From IMG/VR virus record IMGVR_UViG_3300029911_000149, positions 1 through 23,153 of that record: 23,153 bases of DNA; one strand, written 5' to 3'. Both the position numbers and the translations under genes were made by a program. The DNA comes from a virus. Below the pieces are notes generated by a model. The model was not told the origin of the DNA, searched no databases, and was given only the letters and a program-made list of their open reading frames with translations. Every line of letters begins with the position of its first letter. Within the stretch, counting starts at the first letter, position 1. Shown piece by piece: positions 1 through 6,961 of this stretch.

Positions 1-701
1 CCGGTTCCCAGACTGGCGGTAGCATCCATATCACTCGCATAGGTGATGATGGTTCTGCCGCTAGTCTTCACTTCATTACCAACAAAACCTGTTGAATTTC
101 TAAGAGCACCCATATTTTGAGCAGGCACGGCGCTAGAGCAATACATCTGCTGCGATGACTGACTCAAACCGACCCCACCCATCGTGGTGATGGGTCTATC
201 ACTACTCCACATCGGAAAATTACCAAACTGTGGCTGGGGATATACATACGCATTAGTATGTAAATAACGAACCACTGGCGTCACAGGAGGAATGTATCTT
301 TCCTCAAACACCATGCAACCTATCACACCTTGGTTAGAAGTGTCAACATCAAACCCCTCTGATTTTAGAATTTCTACGTAGGTGGTATTGGCCTTGGCAT
401 CCTGTGGTCTAAACTGGAATGCAGCAGCCTTGTTGGAGTTGATCTTCCAGCCGGGAATGGTGACATAACTATAAGGTCCAACAATATATCCTGTTGACTT
501 ATCGGATGCCGTCTTGCCTTCAATAACGTCAAGACCATCGACCGAAAATACGACTTCTACTTTTCTGTGGGTTTTGTTGTAAAAATACAACTCATATTCT
601 GTGCCTTTTCGGCCCTCGACGTAGGTGTCGGCACCATGTTCATATTCTTTTAATGGAGCATTCTTAACACGGACTTCGAACGTAAACTTAGAGCATTGCA
701 T
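1..701 (-). CDS. Conserved phage protein, C-terminus cut by window edge
   Basis: The frame is open from ATG at 701 to the first base of the window, 233 codons, so the C-terminus is missing. The start has a strong Shine-Dalgarno (AGAAGGAG) just upstream. The first ~130 residues resemble a conserved phage family of unknown function whose core reads VDGLDVIEGK, then a GYIV-PYSYVTIPGW stretch and a conserved IGCMVFEE motif. The rest is rich in Ser, Gly, Gln and Asn, with Tyr/Pro runs, and looks like a flexible tail. A late-type promoter motif (763-770) and a 5' leader with a repeated 10-mer precede it, so late expression is likely. A virion or host-interaction role is inference only; no catalytic motif is visible. 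Confidence 0.8.
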   Translation of the reverse strand, partial: MQCSKFTFEVRVKNAPLKEYEHGADTYVEGRKGTEYELYFYNKTHRKVEVVFSVDGLDVIEGKTASDKSTGYIVGPYSYVTIPGWKINSNKAAAFQFRPQDAKANTTYVEILKSEGFDVDTSNQGVIGCMVFEERYIPPVTPVVRYLHTNAYVYPQPQFGNFPMWSSDRPITTMGGVGLSQSSQQMYCSSAVPAQNMGALRNSTGFVGNEVKTSGRTIITYASDMDATASLGT

Positions 702-719
702 GTGTTTCTCCTTCTGAGA

Positions 720-749
720 CTGCCTAGGAACTTACTTTCCTGCCTAGGA
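720..749 (-). repeat. Direct repeat of a 10-mer in a 5' leader
   Basis: TCCTAGGCAG (minus strand) occurs at 740-749 and again at 720-729, exactly 20 bases apart, between the late-type promoter motif and the start codon at 701. Each copy contains the palindrome CCTAGG. It would be in the mRNA leader. Function unknown. Confidence 0.6.
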
Positions 750-762
750 CTTGATGCATCTC

Positions 763-770
763 TATTTATA
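763..770 (-). promoter_or_regulatory. Late-type promoter motif TATAAATA
   Basis: This is an exact match to the T4 late -10 element TATAAATA on the minus strand. It overlaps the stop codon of the RlpA-like gene and lies 62 bases before the ATG at 701. As in T4 late promoters, no -35 box is needed. It is one of ten NATAAATA sites in gene-flanking positions in this window. Confidence 0.6.
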
Positions 771-1113
771 GGACTTCCACATGCAAAACTGCGGTTCCGG
801 CCTCCAAAAACCCCAAAACATTTGCGACACCCTTGGAACAATCAAGGTCTCTGCCTCTAACGAACGGTCCACGATCAGTAACGGTGGCGACAACGGTCTT
901 CCCATTTCTTAAATTTGTCAGCCTGACTCTGGTTCCTAGTTTCAGACTTCGGTGTGCGACGGTAAGCCCATTAGGATTCCAGTGGGCTCCATTGGCCGTA
1001 AATTTACCTGATTCGCTTCCATACCATGACGACAGAGTATTAAATTCCTGATGCCCCGCCTGCGCCTTCACCATCAAAAAGATAACAATGATAAAGGCGT
1101 AGAGGAACTTCAA
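766..1113 (-). CDS. RlpA-like secreted double-psi beta-barrel protein
   Basis: 115 residues. The start is TTG at 1113 with GGAGAG upstream; the next Met (residue 14) would destroy the signal peptide. Residues 1-19 form a signal peptide ending AQA|G, so the product should be exported. The remainder is a single RlpA-type double-psi beta-barrel: WYG, NGLTVAHRSLKLGTRVRLTN, NGKTVVATVTDRGPF, then RGRDLDCSKGVANVLG. RlpA cleaves naked glycan strands as a lytic transglycosylase. The Asp of TDRGPF and the His of VAH are kept, but the acidic residue usual after TASG (TASGE) is Ala here, so activity may be changed. There is no SPOR domain. The TTG overlaps the upstream gene's stop (TTGA), so translation is coupled. 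A role in lysis or wall remodelling is inferred. Confidence 0.85.
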   Translation of the reverse strand: MKFLYAFIIVIFLMVKAQAGHQEFNTLSSWYGSESGKFTANGAHWNPNGLTVAHRSLKLGTRVRLTNLRNGKTVVATVTDRGPFVRGRDLDCSKGVANVLGFLEAGTAVLHVEVL

Positions 1114-1346
1114 CTAATCTCTCCGGGAACCAACGAGCCATCGAAGAAGAATTCCTTCTCCATGACCCTAACAATCCCCTCTCGATCCTTAAAAATAATC
1201 ATTGTGATATAATCGAAGGTACGGTCGGGGAGCAGCTTGGAGTAGATGCCCTCACCAATGATTTTATATGATTCATTCAGAACCAAATCCTTGTAATATT
1301 CACCAATATATGGTTGTCTCAAATAATGCGATTTCAAAATGTACAT
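1110..1346 (-). CDS. Small protein of unknown function
   Basis: 78 residues, not recognised. It begins inside the last codons of the downstream nrdJ ORF (ATG at 1346; nrdJ stop at 1334) and ends inside the TTG of the RlpA-like gene, so it is coupled at both ends. GGGAGG lies immediately before the ATG, closer than usual, so coupling to nrdJ termination probably drives initiation. The sequence is mixed alpha/beta, with aromatic residues and a DRTFDYITMIIF strand-like stretch. No membrane segment or known motif is seen. Confidence 0.65.
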   Translation of the reverse strand: MYILKSHYLRQPYIGEYYKDLVLNESYKIIGEGIYSKLLPDRTFDYITMIIFKDREGIVRVMEKEFFFDGSLVPGEIS

Positions 1347-1999
1347 CCTCCCGCGACACAGGCCAATTCCTGCGTATTTGTTGTTGAGTCTTCCTTCTCG
1401 AATTCAACCAGTGACGACCAGTCAACGTTCTGAGGCATCTTCGCCACCAGACTTTCATATTCTTCTGAATTACACTCGGTGAATGGTGCCTGCTGATAGA
1501 CAGTATCACCCTCTTCGGCAGGCAAGAACGAAACGCCGCTCATCCATTCAAAGTTTTTATAGACCCATGCGCCGACTTCCAACCATTCATCTTCCTTGAC
1601 GGAGATGGTGACGGAAGGCTTATGCTCACAATAATCCTTCTGATAGGCCAACCAAAGTTCAAGATGTTCGATGGCCGAGATTTCCTTACGCCCGATGGAG
1701 CCGGGAGCAGACTTGATTGGAAATTTAAAACAGACGACATTCTTTGGGTCCATCACATCAGTCTCCCATGGGAAGCCAGCATCCATCATGAACTTCGTCA
1801 GAGGGTCTTTCAGATCGTTTCTCACATACCGCACATAGGTTGGTGAGTAGGATGGATGGAAGCCTGATGAGGTTCCGTTGAAGGCTGATGACGTATTATG
1901 ACTAATACTTCCGTTTTCTAATTGATATGTGTGAGTATCGGCTACTTCAATATCTAATGTAAATTCTGGTTCTAACTTTTTTATTGTTGTTATTTTCAT
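1334..1999 (-). CDS. nrdJ: Split-intein C-half fused to C-terminal part of class II ribonucleotide reductase
   Basis: 221 residues. ATG at 1999 has AAGGA eight bases upstream, so this is a separately initiated ORF and not just a broken continuation. Residues 1-35 are a C-intein: block F (FTLDIEVADTHTYQLENG) and block G ending ISHN, with the His-Asn pair needed for Asn cyclisation. Residue 36 is Thr, the +1 nucleophile. Residues 36-221 continue the reductase exactly where the upstream ORF stops (KPEG|TSSAFNGTSSGFHPSYSPTYVRYVRN), and end in CVAGGC, the C-terminal redox Cys pair that passes electrons from a thioredoxin or glutaredoxin. It lacks the radical site, so it should be inactive unless trans-spliced to the product of 2087-4564. 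The intein part is AT-richer than the extein part. Confidence 0.92.
   Translation of the reverse strand: MKITTIKKLEPEFTLDIEVADTHTYQLENGSISHNTSSAFNGTSSGFHPSYSPTYVRYVRNDLKDPLTKFMMDAGFPWETDVMDPKNVVCFKFPIKSAPGSIGRKEISAIEHLELWLAYQKDYCEHKPSVTISVKEDEWLEVGAWVYKNFEWMSGVSFLPAEEGDTVYQQAPFTECNSEEYESLVAKMPQNVDWSSLVEFEKEDSTTNTQELACVAGGCTF
1895..1999 (-). other. Split intein, C-terminal half (IntC, 35 aa)
   Basis: This codes for residues 1-35 of the downstream nrdJ ORF. It holds intein blocks F and G, penultimate His, terminal Asn and a +1 Thr. Its length is close to those of known natural split inteins such as gp41-1 and NrdJ-1 (from memory, about 37-40 aa). Its partner is IntN at 2090-2410. Confidence 0.9.
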
Positions 2000-2058
2000 T
2001 TTAATCTTCCTTATAGATGAATTAATTTATGTATGGATTTAGAAGAAGTAAAGTAAGA

Positions 2059-2079
2059 CACCCATAATTCGTTTGGGTG
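2059..2079. other. Small hairpin between the two split-intein ORFs
   Basis: CACCCA (2059-2064) and TGGGTG (2074-2079) form a 6-bp stem with a 9-base loop, 8 bases past the IntN stop codon. No clean T-run follows, so it is not a convincing terminator. The whole 87-base gap (2000-2086) is very AT-rich and holds no other ORF; it contains the Shine-Dalgarno for the IntC ORF. Confidence 0.4.
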
Positions 2080-2086
2080 ACAATTT

Positions 2087-4564
2087 TTACCAAGACAAAA
2101 TTTCGTCATTTTCAGATAAATCTTTTGCCTTTTTCCATCCATCAACCGTTTTTAATTGGTGGTTAGCAGTCAACTTTACTATGGTGTTATCTTCCATAGT
2201 AATTTCATATACTTCGCTTAAACCATTCACATATAATTTAGTAATTTCCTTTTCTTCATTATTTTCATCATATACATACATTTTTCTGTCAGGAGTTATC
2301 CAATTACCACCATCCATTTCAAATATATCATAAGAAGTCAATTCTCCAAATATAGAGGCAATAGATTTATTTCCTTCCGTTGTTTTAATTTTTGTATCTA
2401 AAGATATACACCCTTCTGGCTTGATACAGGTGATGGCGACGGAGGCATTGATGCCGATTTCCTTGGCCACCTTCATATTTGTTCTGATGGCTTCCGCCTT
2501 CATAGAAGTTCGGAAATTTTCAAAATCAAATTGAGCATTTTCATCAAACTCATTATTCTCATAGGCCTGACCATTCGTCCAACCATTATCGAAGACGCCA
2601 TTGAGAGAGACACCCAGCAAACGCTCTTCCTCACAATTACGCTGCCACTTCTTTTTCAGATATTTAAAATCTGTGAAGCAAGACTGGAAGGTGCCAAGGA
2701 TCGTCGCCAACTTGATTTTATTCAGGATGGATTGCTTACTGTCATCCTCATAAATCTGGACTGATGTCAGGTTACAGAATTCATAGGGACGTAGAATGAT
2801 TTCCGCGCAATTATGGACAACAATAAAATCTGCAATAAAATTATGAGTGTCTTCCACACTAAGATCATAAACATCTGTAATCGGTCCTTCTTGAATAGAA
2901 ATTACATTTGCATATTGATGTAAATTGCTTTTTAAATCTTCTGGGATAGGAATAATTACCTTGGCCCCATGTCTAGAATTTTCGGGAGAAATAAATCCAA
3001 TATTATTTACACATTTATCATTATATCCCACAACCCCATGATTATTTGGCTGTTCTATGCCGGTTAAACGCGCATGATCTTCATGAGACAAACATTCTAA
3101 ATTATCAATATCATTATTATATGTATCTCCATCAATATGATGTACATCATATCCGACAGGAATTTTTCCATAGTAAGCCTCGAAAACTAATCTATGTTCC
3201 ATCACAATTTCTTGTTTTGTTTGTGTGGTTAATTTTACACCAGAATATGCTGCCCCCCTACGATTTCTGGTAAGATGAACTACTCTATCACCAATTTTTA
3301 TATTCTGTGCTTCCAGCCACCCACGACCTTCTACATAAATCTTATGGTCGGGTGTACAAATCAATTCTTTACAAGAAGAAATTGTAATTTTCAATGTATT
3401 AGCCTTTTTCTTACTAATCCAAGAAGCAGAAGAATTTCTAATACAAAGTTTACCATTTTTGTCCATAGAATAAACCATGGTTGGTTCCTTAATATCTTTA
3501 ATTTTTACTCTTCCATGGATCGTTTCGACCATACTATCGGGATGAAGACATGGATTTACCCCGAATTCATGGTTGGTGTCACGTTGCGGAGCATCCTCAA
3601 AGTTGATTGAACGATATTCGTTGGCGTTGTCAATCACGCGCCTGATGGCCTTGCGGGAGACGATCCCACGTTCCCCAGAATGAGACTCGTAAAGGCTCAA
3701 CCATTCCTTCATGAAGACGCCCATGTCGGGCTTCTCATTATATACAGCCGAGTTATTGGCGAGGCGACGATAAGGATTGGTCTTCCACCACGTCCCGCTC
3801 TTGGCGTCGCGCATACGGTCATCATTAAGGTCGGAGAGCGAGATAAGCGCCGAACGACGCACACCACCAACCACGACGATATCCGCCACCTTACAGGCTA
3901 TATCATGTGCCTCTAGCGTGGTGAGACGACGACCAGCCGCCTTCTTGAAGGTGTTGAGTGTGAAGCGTAGAAGTTCGACCAATGGGTCCGGTCCACTAGA
4001 ACGACCACCCATGGTCTTCAGACGAGCCCCGGCAGGCCGAAGCTTGCTCACGTCCCACTTGGGTATTTGACCAATCATCAACAGGCTCAAAAACTCGCGG
4101 TAGCCCTTGGACCAGCCAAGGCGAGAGTCATCAAAGATGATGGTTGTGTCTGACTCAAAAAAGGTGTCAGGCAACTCAGGAAGATGCTTGACGTTATCCG
4201 ACTCGACGGAATAGCCGACGCCTGTGCCTGACATGAGGATGGCCATTTCCTCATCGAACGACTTCATGTCATCCATCGGAAGGTAGGCGCAATTATACAG
4301 GGCGACATGGTTCTTCTTCGCGGCGGGACCAGCCGTCATCAGAGCCCTCATCGAAGGCATGATATCATGGTTCAGAACGGCATTGTATAATTCGTCATAG
4401 TAAGGAGCGATATCGTAGTTATGCTTCTCCTTCAAAGACTCCCCAATGAAATCAAAGTATCTTTTTACGGTCTCTGACCAAGTCTCTCGTCTATTCTTAC
4501 TATCAATGTATCGTGCATACCGGCTCGTAAAAATGAACTGTGAATATAGTGAATCCTTAAACAT
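2087..4564 (-). CDS. nrdJ: Class II ribonucleotide reductase, N-terminal and catalytic part, with cis-intein and split-intein N-half
   Basis: 825 residues in one ORF; ATG at 4564 with AAGGAG upstream, overlapping the previous gene by 8 bases. Residues 1-338 are the N-terminal extein: SMRALMTAGPA and LYNCAYLP, which carries the first redox Cys, in the pattern of monomeric adenosylcobalamin-dependent reductases. Residues 339-585 are an intein. Residues 586-718 resume with CAEIILRPYEFCNLTSV, carrying the active-site thiyl Cys and catalytic Glu, and run to TCIKPEG. Residues 719-825 are the N-half of a second, split intein, after which the ORF stops. With the second ORF (1334-1999) the mature enzyme would be 338+133+186, about 657 aa. 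The enzyme makes deoxynucleotides without oxygen and fits beside ThyX, primase and a phage glutaredoxin. The extein joins read as an uninterrupted family consensus, so function after splicing is likely. Confidence 0.94.
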   Translation of the reverse strand: MFKDSLYSQFIFTSRYARYIDSKNRRETWSETVKRYFDFIGESLKEKHNYDIAPYYDELYNAVLNHDIMPSMRALMTAGPAAKKNHVALYNCAYLPMDDMKSFDEEMAILMSGTGVGYSVESDNVKHLPELPDTFFESDTTIIFDDSRLGWSKGYREFLSLLMIGQIPKWDVSKLRPAGARLKTMGGRSSGPDPLVELLRFTLNTFKKAAGRRLTTLEAHDIACKVADIVVVGGVRRSALISLSDLNDDRMRDAKSGTWWKTNPYRRLANNSAVYNEKPDMGVFMKEWLSLYESHSGERGIVSRKAIRRVIDNANEYRSINFEDAPQRDTNHEFGVNPCLHPDSMVETIHGRVKIKDIKEPTMVYSMDKNGKLCIRNSSASWISKKKANTLKITISSCKELICTPDHKIYVEGRGWLEAQNIKIGDRVVHLTRNRRGAAYSGVKLTTQTKQEIVMEHRLVFEAYYGKIPVGYDVHHIDGDTYNNDIDNLECLSHEDHARLTGIEQPNNHGVVGYNDKCVNNIGFISPENSRHGAKVIIPIPEDLKSNLHQYANVISIQEGPITDVYDLSVEDTHNFIADFIVVHNCAEIILRPYEFCNLTSVQIYEDDSKQSILNKIKLATILGTFQSCFTDFKYLKKKWQRNCEEERLLGVSLNGVFDNGWTNGQAYENNEFDENAQFDFENFRTSMKAEAIRTNMKVAKEIGINASVAITCIKPEGCISLDTKIKTTEGNKSIASIFGELTSYDIFEMDGGNWITPDRKMYVYDENNEEKEITKLYVNGLSEVYEITMEDNTIVKLTANHQLKTVDGWKKAKDLSENDEILSW
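2090..2410 (-). other. Split intein, N-terminal half (IntN, 107 aa)
   Basis: Residues 719-825 of the upstream nrdJ ORF. Block A starts at the Cys (CISLDTKIKTTEGNKSI). Block B has the TxxH motif in KLTANHQLKTVDGWKKA and is followed by DLSENDEIL. The ORF then stops after SW. No endonuclease or block F/G follows in this frame. The first Cys directly follows KPEG of the extein. The base composition is sharply AT-rich against the extein: 2221-2280 has 13 G+C in 60 by hand count. Confidence 0.9.
2810..3550 (-). mobile_element. Cis-splicing intein with HNH homing endonuclease in nrdJ
   Basis: 247 residues, inserted between NP and CAE so that the reductase's own active-site Cys is the +1 residue. 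Block A begins CLHPDSMVETIHGRVKI; block B is CTPDHKIYVEGRGWLEA with TxxH (TPDH). Between the blocks, residues ~118-162 of the intein carry an HNH endonuclease: MEHRLVFEAYYG, then VHHIDGDTYNNDIDNLE, then SHEDHARL. Block F is ITDVYDLSVEDTHNFIADF, and block G ends VVHN. All splicing residues are present, so it should splice in cis, and the endonuclease looks intact. The DNA is AT-rich (2821-2880: 17 G+C in 60; extein 3841-3900: 34 in 60, by hand), which points to recent arrival by homing. Confidence 0.92.
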
Positions 4565-4907
4565 CTTGCTCCTTATTATTTTTATTTTTTATGAAATCTC
4601 TGTAATCGTCTTTTAAATCACCGTTGTCGTCATAACAACCATATCCATTGTTGACGTATTGATCATATGCTTCTAACACGGATACTGGTAACGGCGGTTC
4701 TTTTTCTTTTCTTGTGATTATTACTTCTTGTGTATAGAAGTTTCCATCATAATCACAAAGACATTCACCTATCACATAATGTTGAAAAACTACCTTCCAA
4801 ATACTAGACTTGATTTGTTGACGTGTATACTCATTATTAGGTTCGAAGAGATGATAAGAAACAGCCGCCTTTATATCTTCAATAAAATTTAGTGGTGTTT
4901 CACTCAT
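4557..4907 (-). CDS. Small protein of unknown function
   Basis: 116 residues, not recognised. ATG at 4907 overlaps the thyX stop (ATGA), and its own end overlaps nrdJ by 8 bases, so it is coupled between the two nucleotide-metabolism genes. The middle has strand-like segments (VFQHYVIGECLCDYDGNFYTQEVIITRK). The C-terminal third is acidic and Tyr/Asn-rich. No membrane segment. Position suggests expression with ThyX and NrdJ; a link to deoxynucleotide synthesis is only inference. Confidence 0.75.
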   Translation of the reverse strand: MSETPLNFIEDIKAAVSYHLFEPNNEYTRQQIKSSIWKVVFQHYVIGECLCDYDGNFYTQEVIITRKEKEPPLPVSVLEAYDQYVNNGYGCYDDNGDLKDDYRDFIKNKNNKEQDV

Positions 4908-5857
4908 AACGTTTGCTCGATAATCTTACGGTACTGAATCCATGGAAAGGCCAGATTACTTCTGATATAATCATCGTCTCCACCATATCCCGTAGGGTCT
5001 TCTGTCCATGTCGCCATCTTGGCCTGATGCTCGAAAGGACTTGCATGAATTGGATTGGCGTCACGAAGCAATTCAAACCGTTGAAATTCCTTTTCCAGAC
5101 TGGCGTTACCGTCGAAAGGAGCGTAAGAAACTCTGGCGCATCTGGCGACGGAAAGCTTCAGAAGTGGAATATATAATGCTTCTCCATTATGTTGATTATC
5201 ATTTTCCAAAATAGAAGTATAATCATCTACAGAAATATAAGGAAGATGCCACTCCGTTGGATAAAGAACTTGGTATACGCCTTTAGTTTTTTCTTGGATG
5301 ACCCGAGCGATTTCCTTGTCCATGACCTTGGCCAACTCGCGGATTTCCGGCATGGCGTCTTTATGAATACGGAGGGCGAAGTAGTTATCCCAATCGGTGG
5401 CGGTGATCAGCGTATCAATGTAGCCGAACCACTCCAGAGGACGATTGGCCCACTGTTTATGAACACCCTTGTATGACAACCACTTGGAGAAACGTTGTGT
5501 CTCCTTGGCGAAACGATTCCATTCCTTTTGAATTTCGTCCTGCTCTTCGATAGAAAACTTTTCAAAAGATTGCATTCCCGGCTGATTTTTCATGAAGTAG
5601 GGTGTATAAATTTCTTCTGCCAGTAAATTCTTTACAGGCACGGCCCGACTAGAACGAGCGTTGCGTGAAAATGCCCTATGCGTTATTACTTCAGAATGAA
5701 TGATGCGTGGATAGCGGATTTGGATTGTGATAAGCGGTTTACCACATGAAGGCCAAGAAGTAAGTGTTTTACCACCTAAAGAATCGAAAGTAAGTGTTTT
5801 ACCACATGAAGGCTCGGAAATAAGAATTACCTTAGCCTGAAAATCAGTCTCTTTCAA
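4904..5857 (-). CDS. thyX: FAD-dependent thymidylate synthase ThyX
   Basis: 317 residues. It methylates dUMP to dTMP using methylene-tetrahydrofolate, FAD and NADPH. The motif region reads THRAFSRNARSSRAVP (residues 59-74), matching the ThyX motif with its HR, S and N residues. Near the C-terminus, IHASPFEHQA is the usual H-x-S-P-F-E-H block. The start is TTG at 5857 with AAGGAG nine bases upstream; no earlier Met fits. Residues 15-44 are three tandem 10-residue repeats (EPSCGKTLTF, DSLGGKTLTS, WPSCGKPLIT) from a 30-base DNA repeat at the beta-strand leading into the active-site domain; normal family members have one copy. A NATAAATA motif (5881-5888) sits upstream. Confidence 0.95.
   Translation of the reverse strand: MKETDFQAKVILISEPSCGKTLTFDSLGGKTLTSWPSCGKPLITIQIRYPRIIHSEVITHRAFSRNARSSRAVPVKNLLAEEIYTPYFMKNQPGMQSFEKFSIEEQDEIQKEWNRFAKETQRFSKWLSYKGVHKQWANRPLEWFGYIDTLITATDWDNYFALRIHKDAMPEIRELAKVMDKEIARVIQEKTKGVYQVLYPTEWHLPYISVDDYTSILENDNQHNGEALYIPLLKLSVARCARVSYAPFDGNASLEKEFQRFELLRDANPIHASPFEHQAKMATWTEDPTGYGGDDDYIRSNLAFPWIQYRKIIEQTL
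5726..5815 (-). repeat. Three-copy 30-base in-frame tandem repeat in thyX
   Basis: Units 5786-5815, 5756-5785 and 5726-5755 each encode ten residues around a (S/G)-C/G-GK-x-L core. GGTAAAACACTTACTT is identical in the first two units; the third has diverged (GGTAAACCGCTTATCA). The first and third share CCTTCATGTGGTAAA. The unit length keeps the frame. Confidence 0.85.
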
Positions 5858-5880
5858 AAATAGCTCCTTGGTGTGTTGGT

Positions 5881-5888
5881 TATTTATC
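5881..5888 (-). promoter_or_regulatory. Late-type promoter motif GATAAATA
   Basis: On the minus strand this matches TATAAATA at seven of eight positions, 24 bases before the thyX TTG start and just after the primase stop. It could give thyX and nrdJ a second, late transcript in addition to readthrough from the primase promoter. Confidence 0.4.
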
Positions 5889-5898
5889 GATTTTGGGT

Positions 5899-6909
5899 TT
5901 ATGAGAAGTTTCGCGAGATAATCTCTGCTTGGGCTCTAAGTCCTTGGAAAGTATGAGAAGAAATGACTTCTTCGACATATTTTACGGACAGACCCCCTAA
6001 AATCATCGCATTGATATCTTTTTTTTGTATGGACCGTGGCCAGATGACCACTTTATATCCCGCCTTGATGGCCTTCTCGATTTTCTTCTTGGTTTCGGGA
6101 TGCCGAGGCTCATTATCATAACAAAAAACAAGGTTCTCTTTGTCGAAATTCTTCATGGATGATACCATGTCATTACCCAGCGTGGCAAGAGAATTTTCTA
6201 AAAATAGAGCATCTAATGGACCTTCTAAAACGATAGTGGTCTTGGTCTTATCCCATCGTTCTAGGCCGAAGACATGCGGCACATTCTCGTCAAGAATAAT
6301 ATTGATATACCGTTGACTGTTTTTTGGATCGAGGGATCGACCAGCAAAGCCGAAGAAGTCGCCACTCTCCGACAGGAAGGGGATCACCAGCCGCTCTTCG
6401 TCATGCTTCAATGCTCCCTCACTGAATTTATTAGGAATCAAATCATTTGTATATTTTCGAAAGTTGGGACACTTGAACAGCAACCCCAGACGATTCTCTG
6501 GAATCTTTCTCCCAAGCACATACTGTTTCATGGCGTCGTCGTCAGGAAGGTCTTTAATCGAGCAGAGAGAAGGCGTGACCAGCTTCGACTTGAATTCTGG
6601 TGCCTTGGTCTTATAATCCAAGACCTGTTCCTTCTTGGGTCTAAAAAGCTTCTCGCGGATATATTCCCTGAAGAGACTGGCGTCTTGATCGTTGAGAAAA
6701 TCATCGAAGCTGCGGGACTTGCCACACTTATGACACTTAAAAAATGTTGTTCCGTCATGTTCGAACACGTCACCACGAGCCCTACGCGGATTGCGCTTGG
6801 AGTCTCCACAATATGGACATGAGAAATTATAGAGATTGTCGGATTTCTTTTTGAAATTTCTAAGCTGGGCCGACACGAAGCTAAGATATTTAATTACTAA
6901 ATAATTCAT
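5899..6909 (-). CDS. DNA primase, gp61/DnaG-like
   Basis: 336 residues. The N-terminal zinc-binding domain has CPYC (31-34) and CHKC (59-62). The central/C-terminal Toprim domain has the catalytic Glu in IVLEGPLDALF (E229) and the acidic pair in VFCYDNEP (D265). This matches phage primases of the T4 gp61 type that make RNA primers with the gp41 helicase at the fork; it is about the same size as gp61. GGAGGG lies just before the ATG. It is the first gene after the promoter at 6931-6959 and so leads the primase-ThyX-NrdJ run. Confidence 0.92.
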   Translation of the reverse strand: MNYLVIKYLSFVSAQLRNFKKKSDNLYNFSCPYCGDSKRNPRRARGDVFEHDGTTFFKCHKCGKSRSFDDFLNDQDASLFREYIREKLFRPKKEQVLDYKTKAPEFKSKLVTPSLCSIKDLPDDDAMKQYVLGRKIPENRLGLLFKCPNFRKYTNDLIPNKFSEGALKHDEERLVIPFLSESGDFFGFAGRSLDPKNSQRYINIILDENVPHVFGLERWDKTKTTIVLEGPLDALFLENSLATLGNDMVSSMKNFDKENLVFCYDNEPRHPETKKKIEKAIKAGYKVVIWPRSIQKKDINAMILGGLSVKYVEEVISSHTFQGLRAQAEIISRNFS

Positions 6910-6930
6910 CTACCCTCCAATGGAAGGTGG

Positions 6931-6959
6931 AAGATATTCCCGTTTTAGAAGTTTGTCAA
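6931..6959 (-). promoter_or_regulatory. Sigma70-like promoter for the primase-thyX-nrdJ run
   Basis: Minus strand: -35 TTGACA (6954-6959), 17-base spacer, -10 TATCTT (6931-6936), and the primase ATG 22 bases beyond the -10. The spacer starts with AACTTCTAAAA, the complement of the TTAGAAGTT box also found at the two promoters near 14.8 and 15.3 kb. A host-sigma, early or middle promoter is inferred. Confidence 0.65.
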
Positions 6960-6961
6960 GA

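Noticed and set aside
2059-2079. A terminator between the split-intein ORFs
   Set aside because: The stem has only six pairs and no T-run follows, so it should not stop transcription of the second half.
1334-4564. Sequencing error or simple frameshift splitting nrdJ
   Set aside because: The break falls between intact intein blocks B and F, with a terminal Asn, a +1 Thr and a new Shine-Dalgarno/ATG, which an error would not produce.
6274-6822. A 182-codon plus-strand ORF opposite the primase gene
   Set aside because: It is antisense to well-conserved primase motifs, has no Shine-Dalgarno or recognisable domain, and its codons mirror the coding strand.
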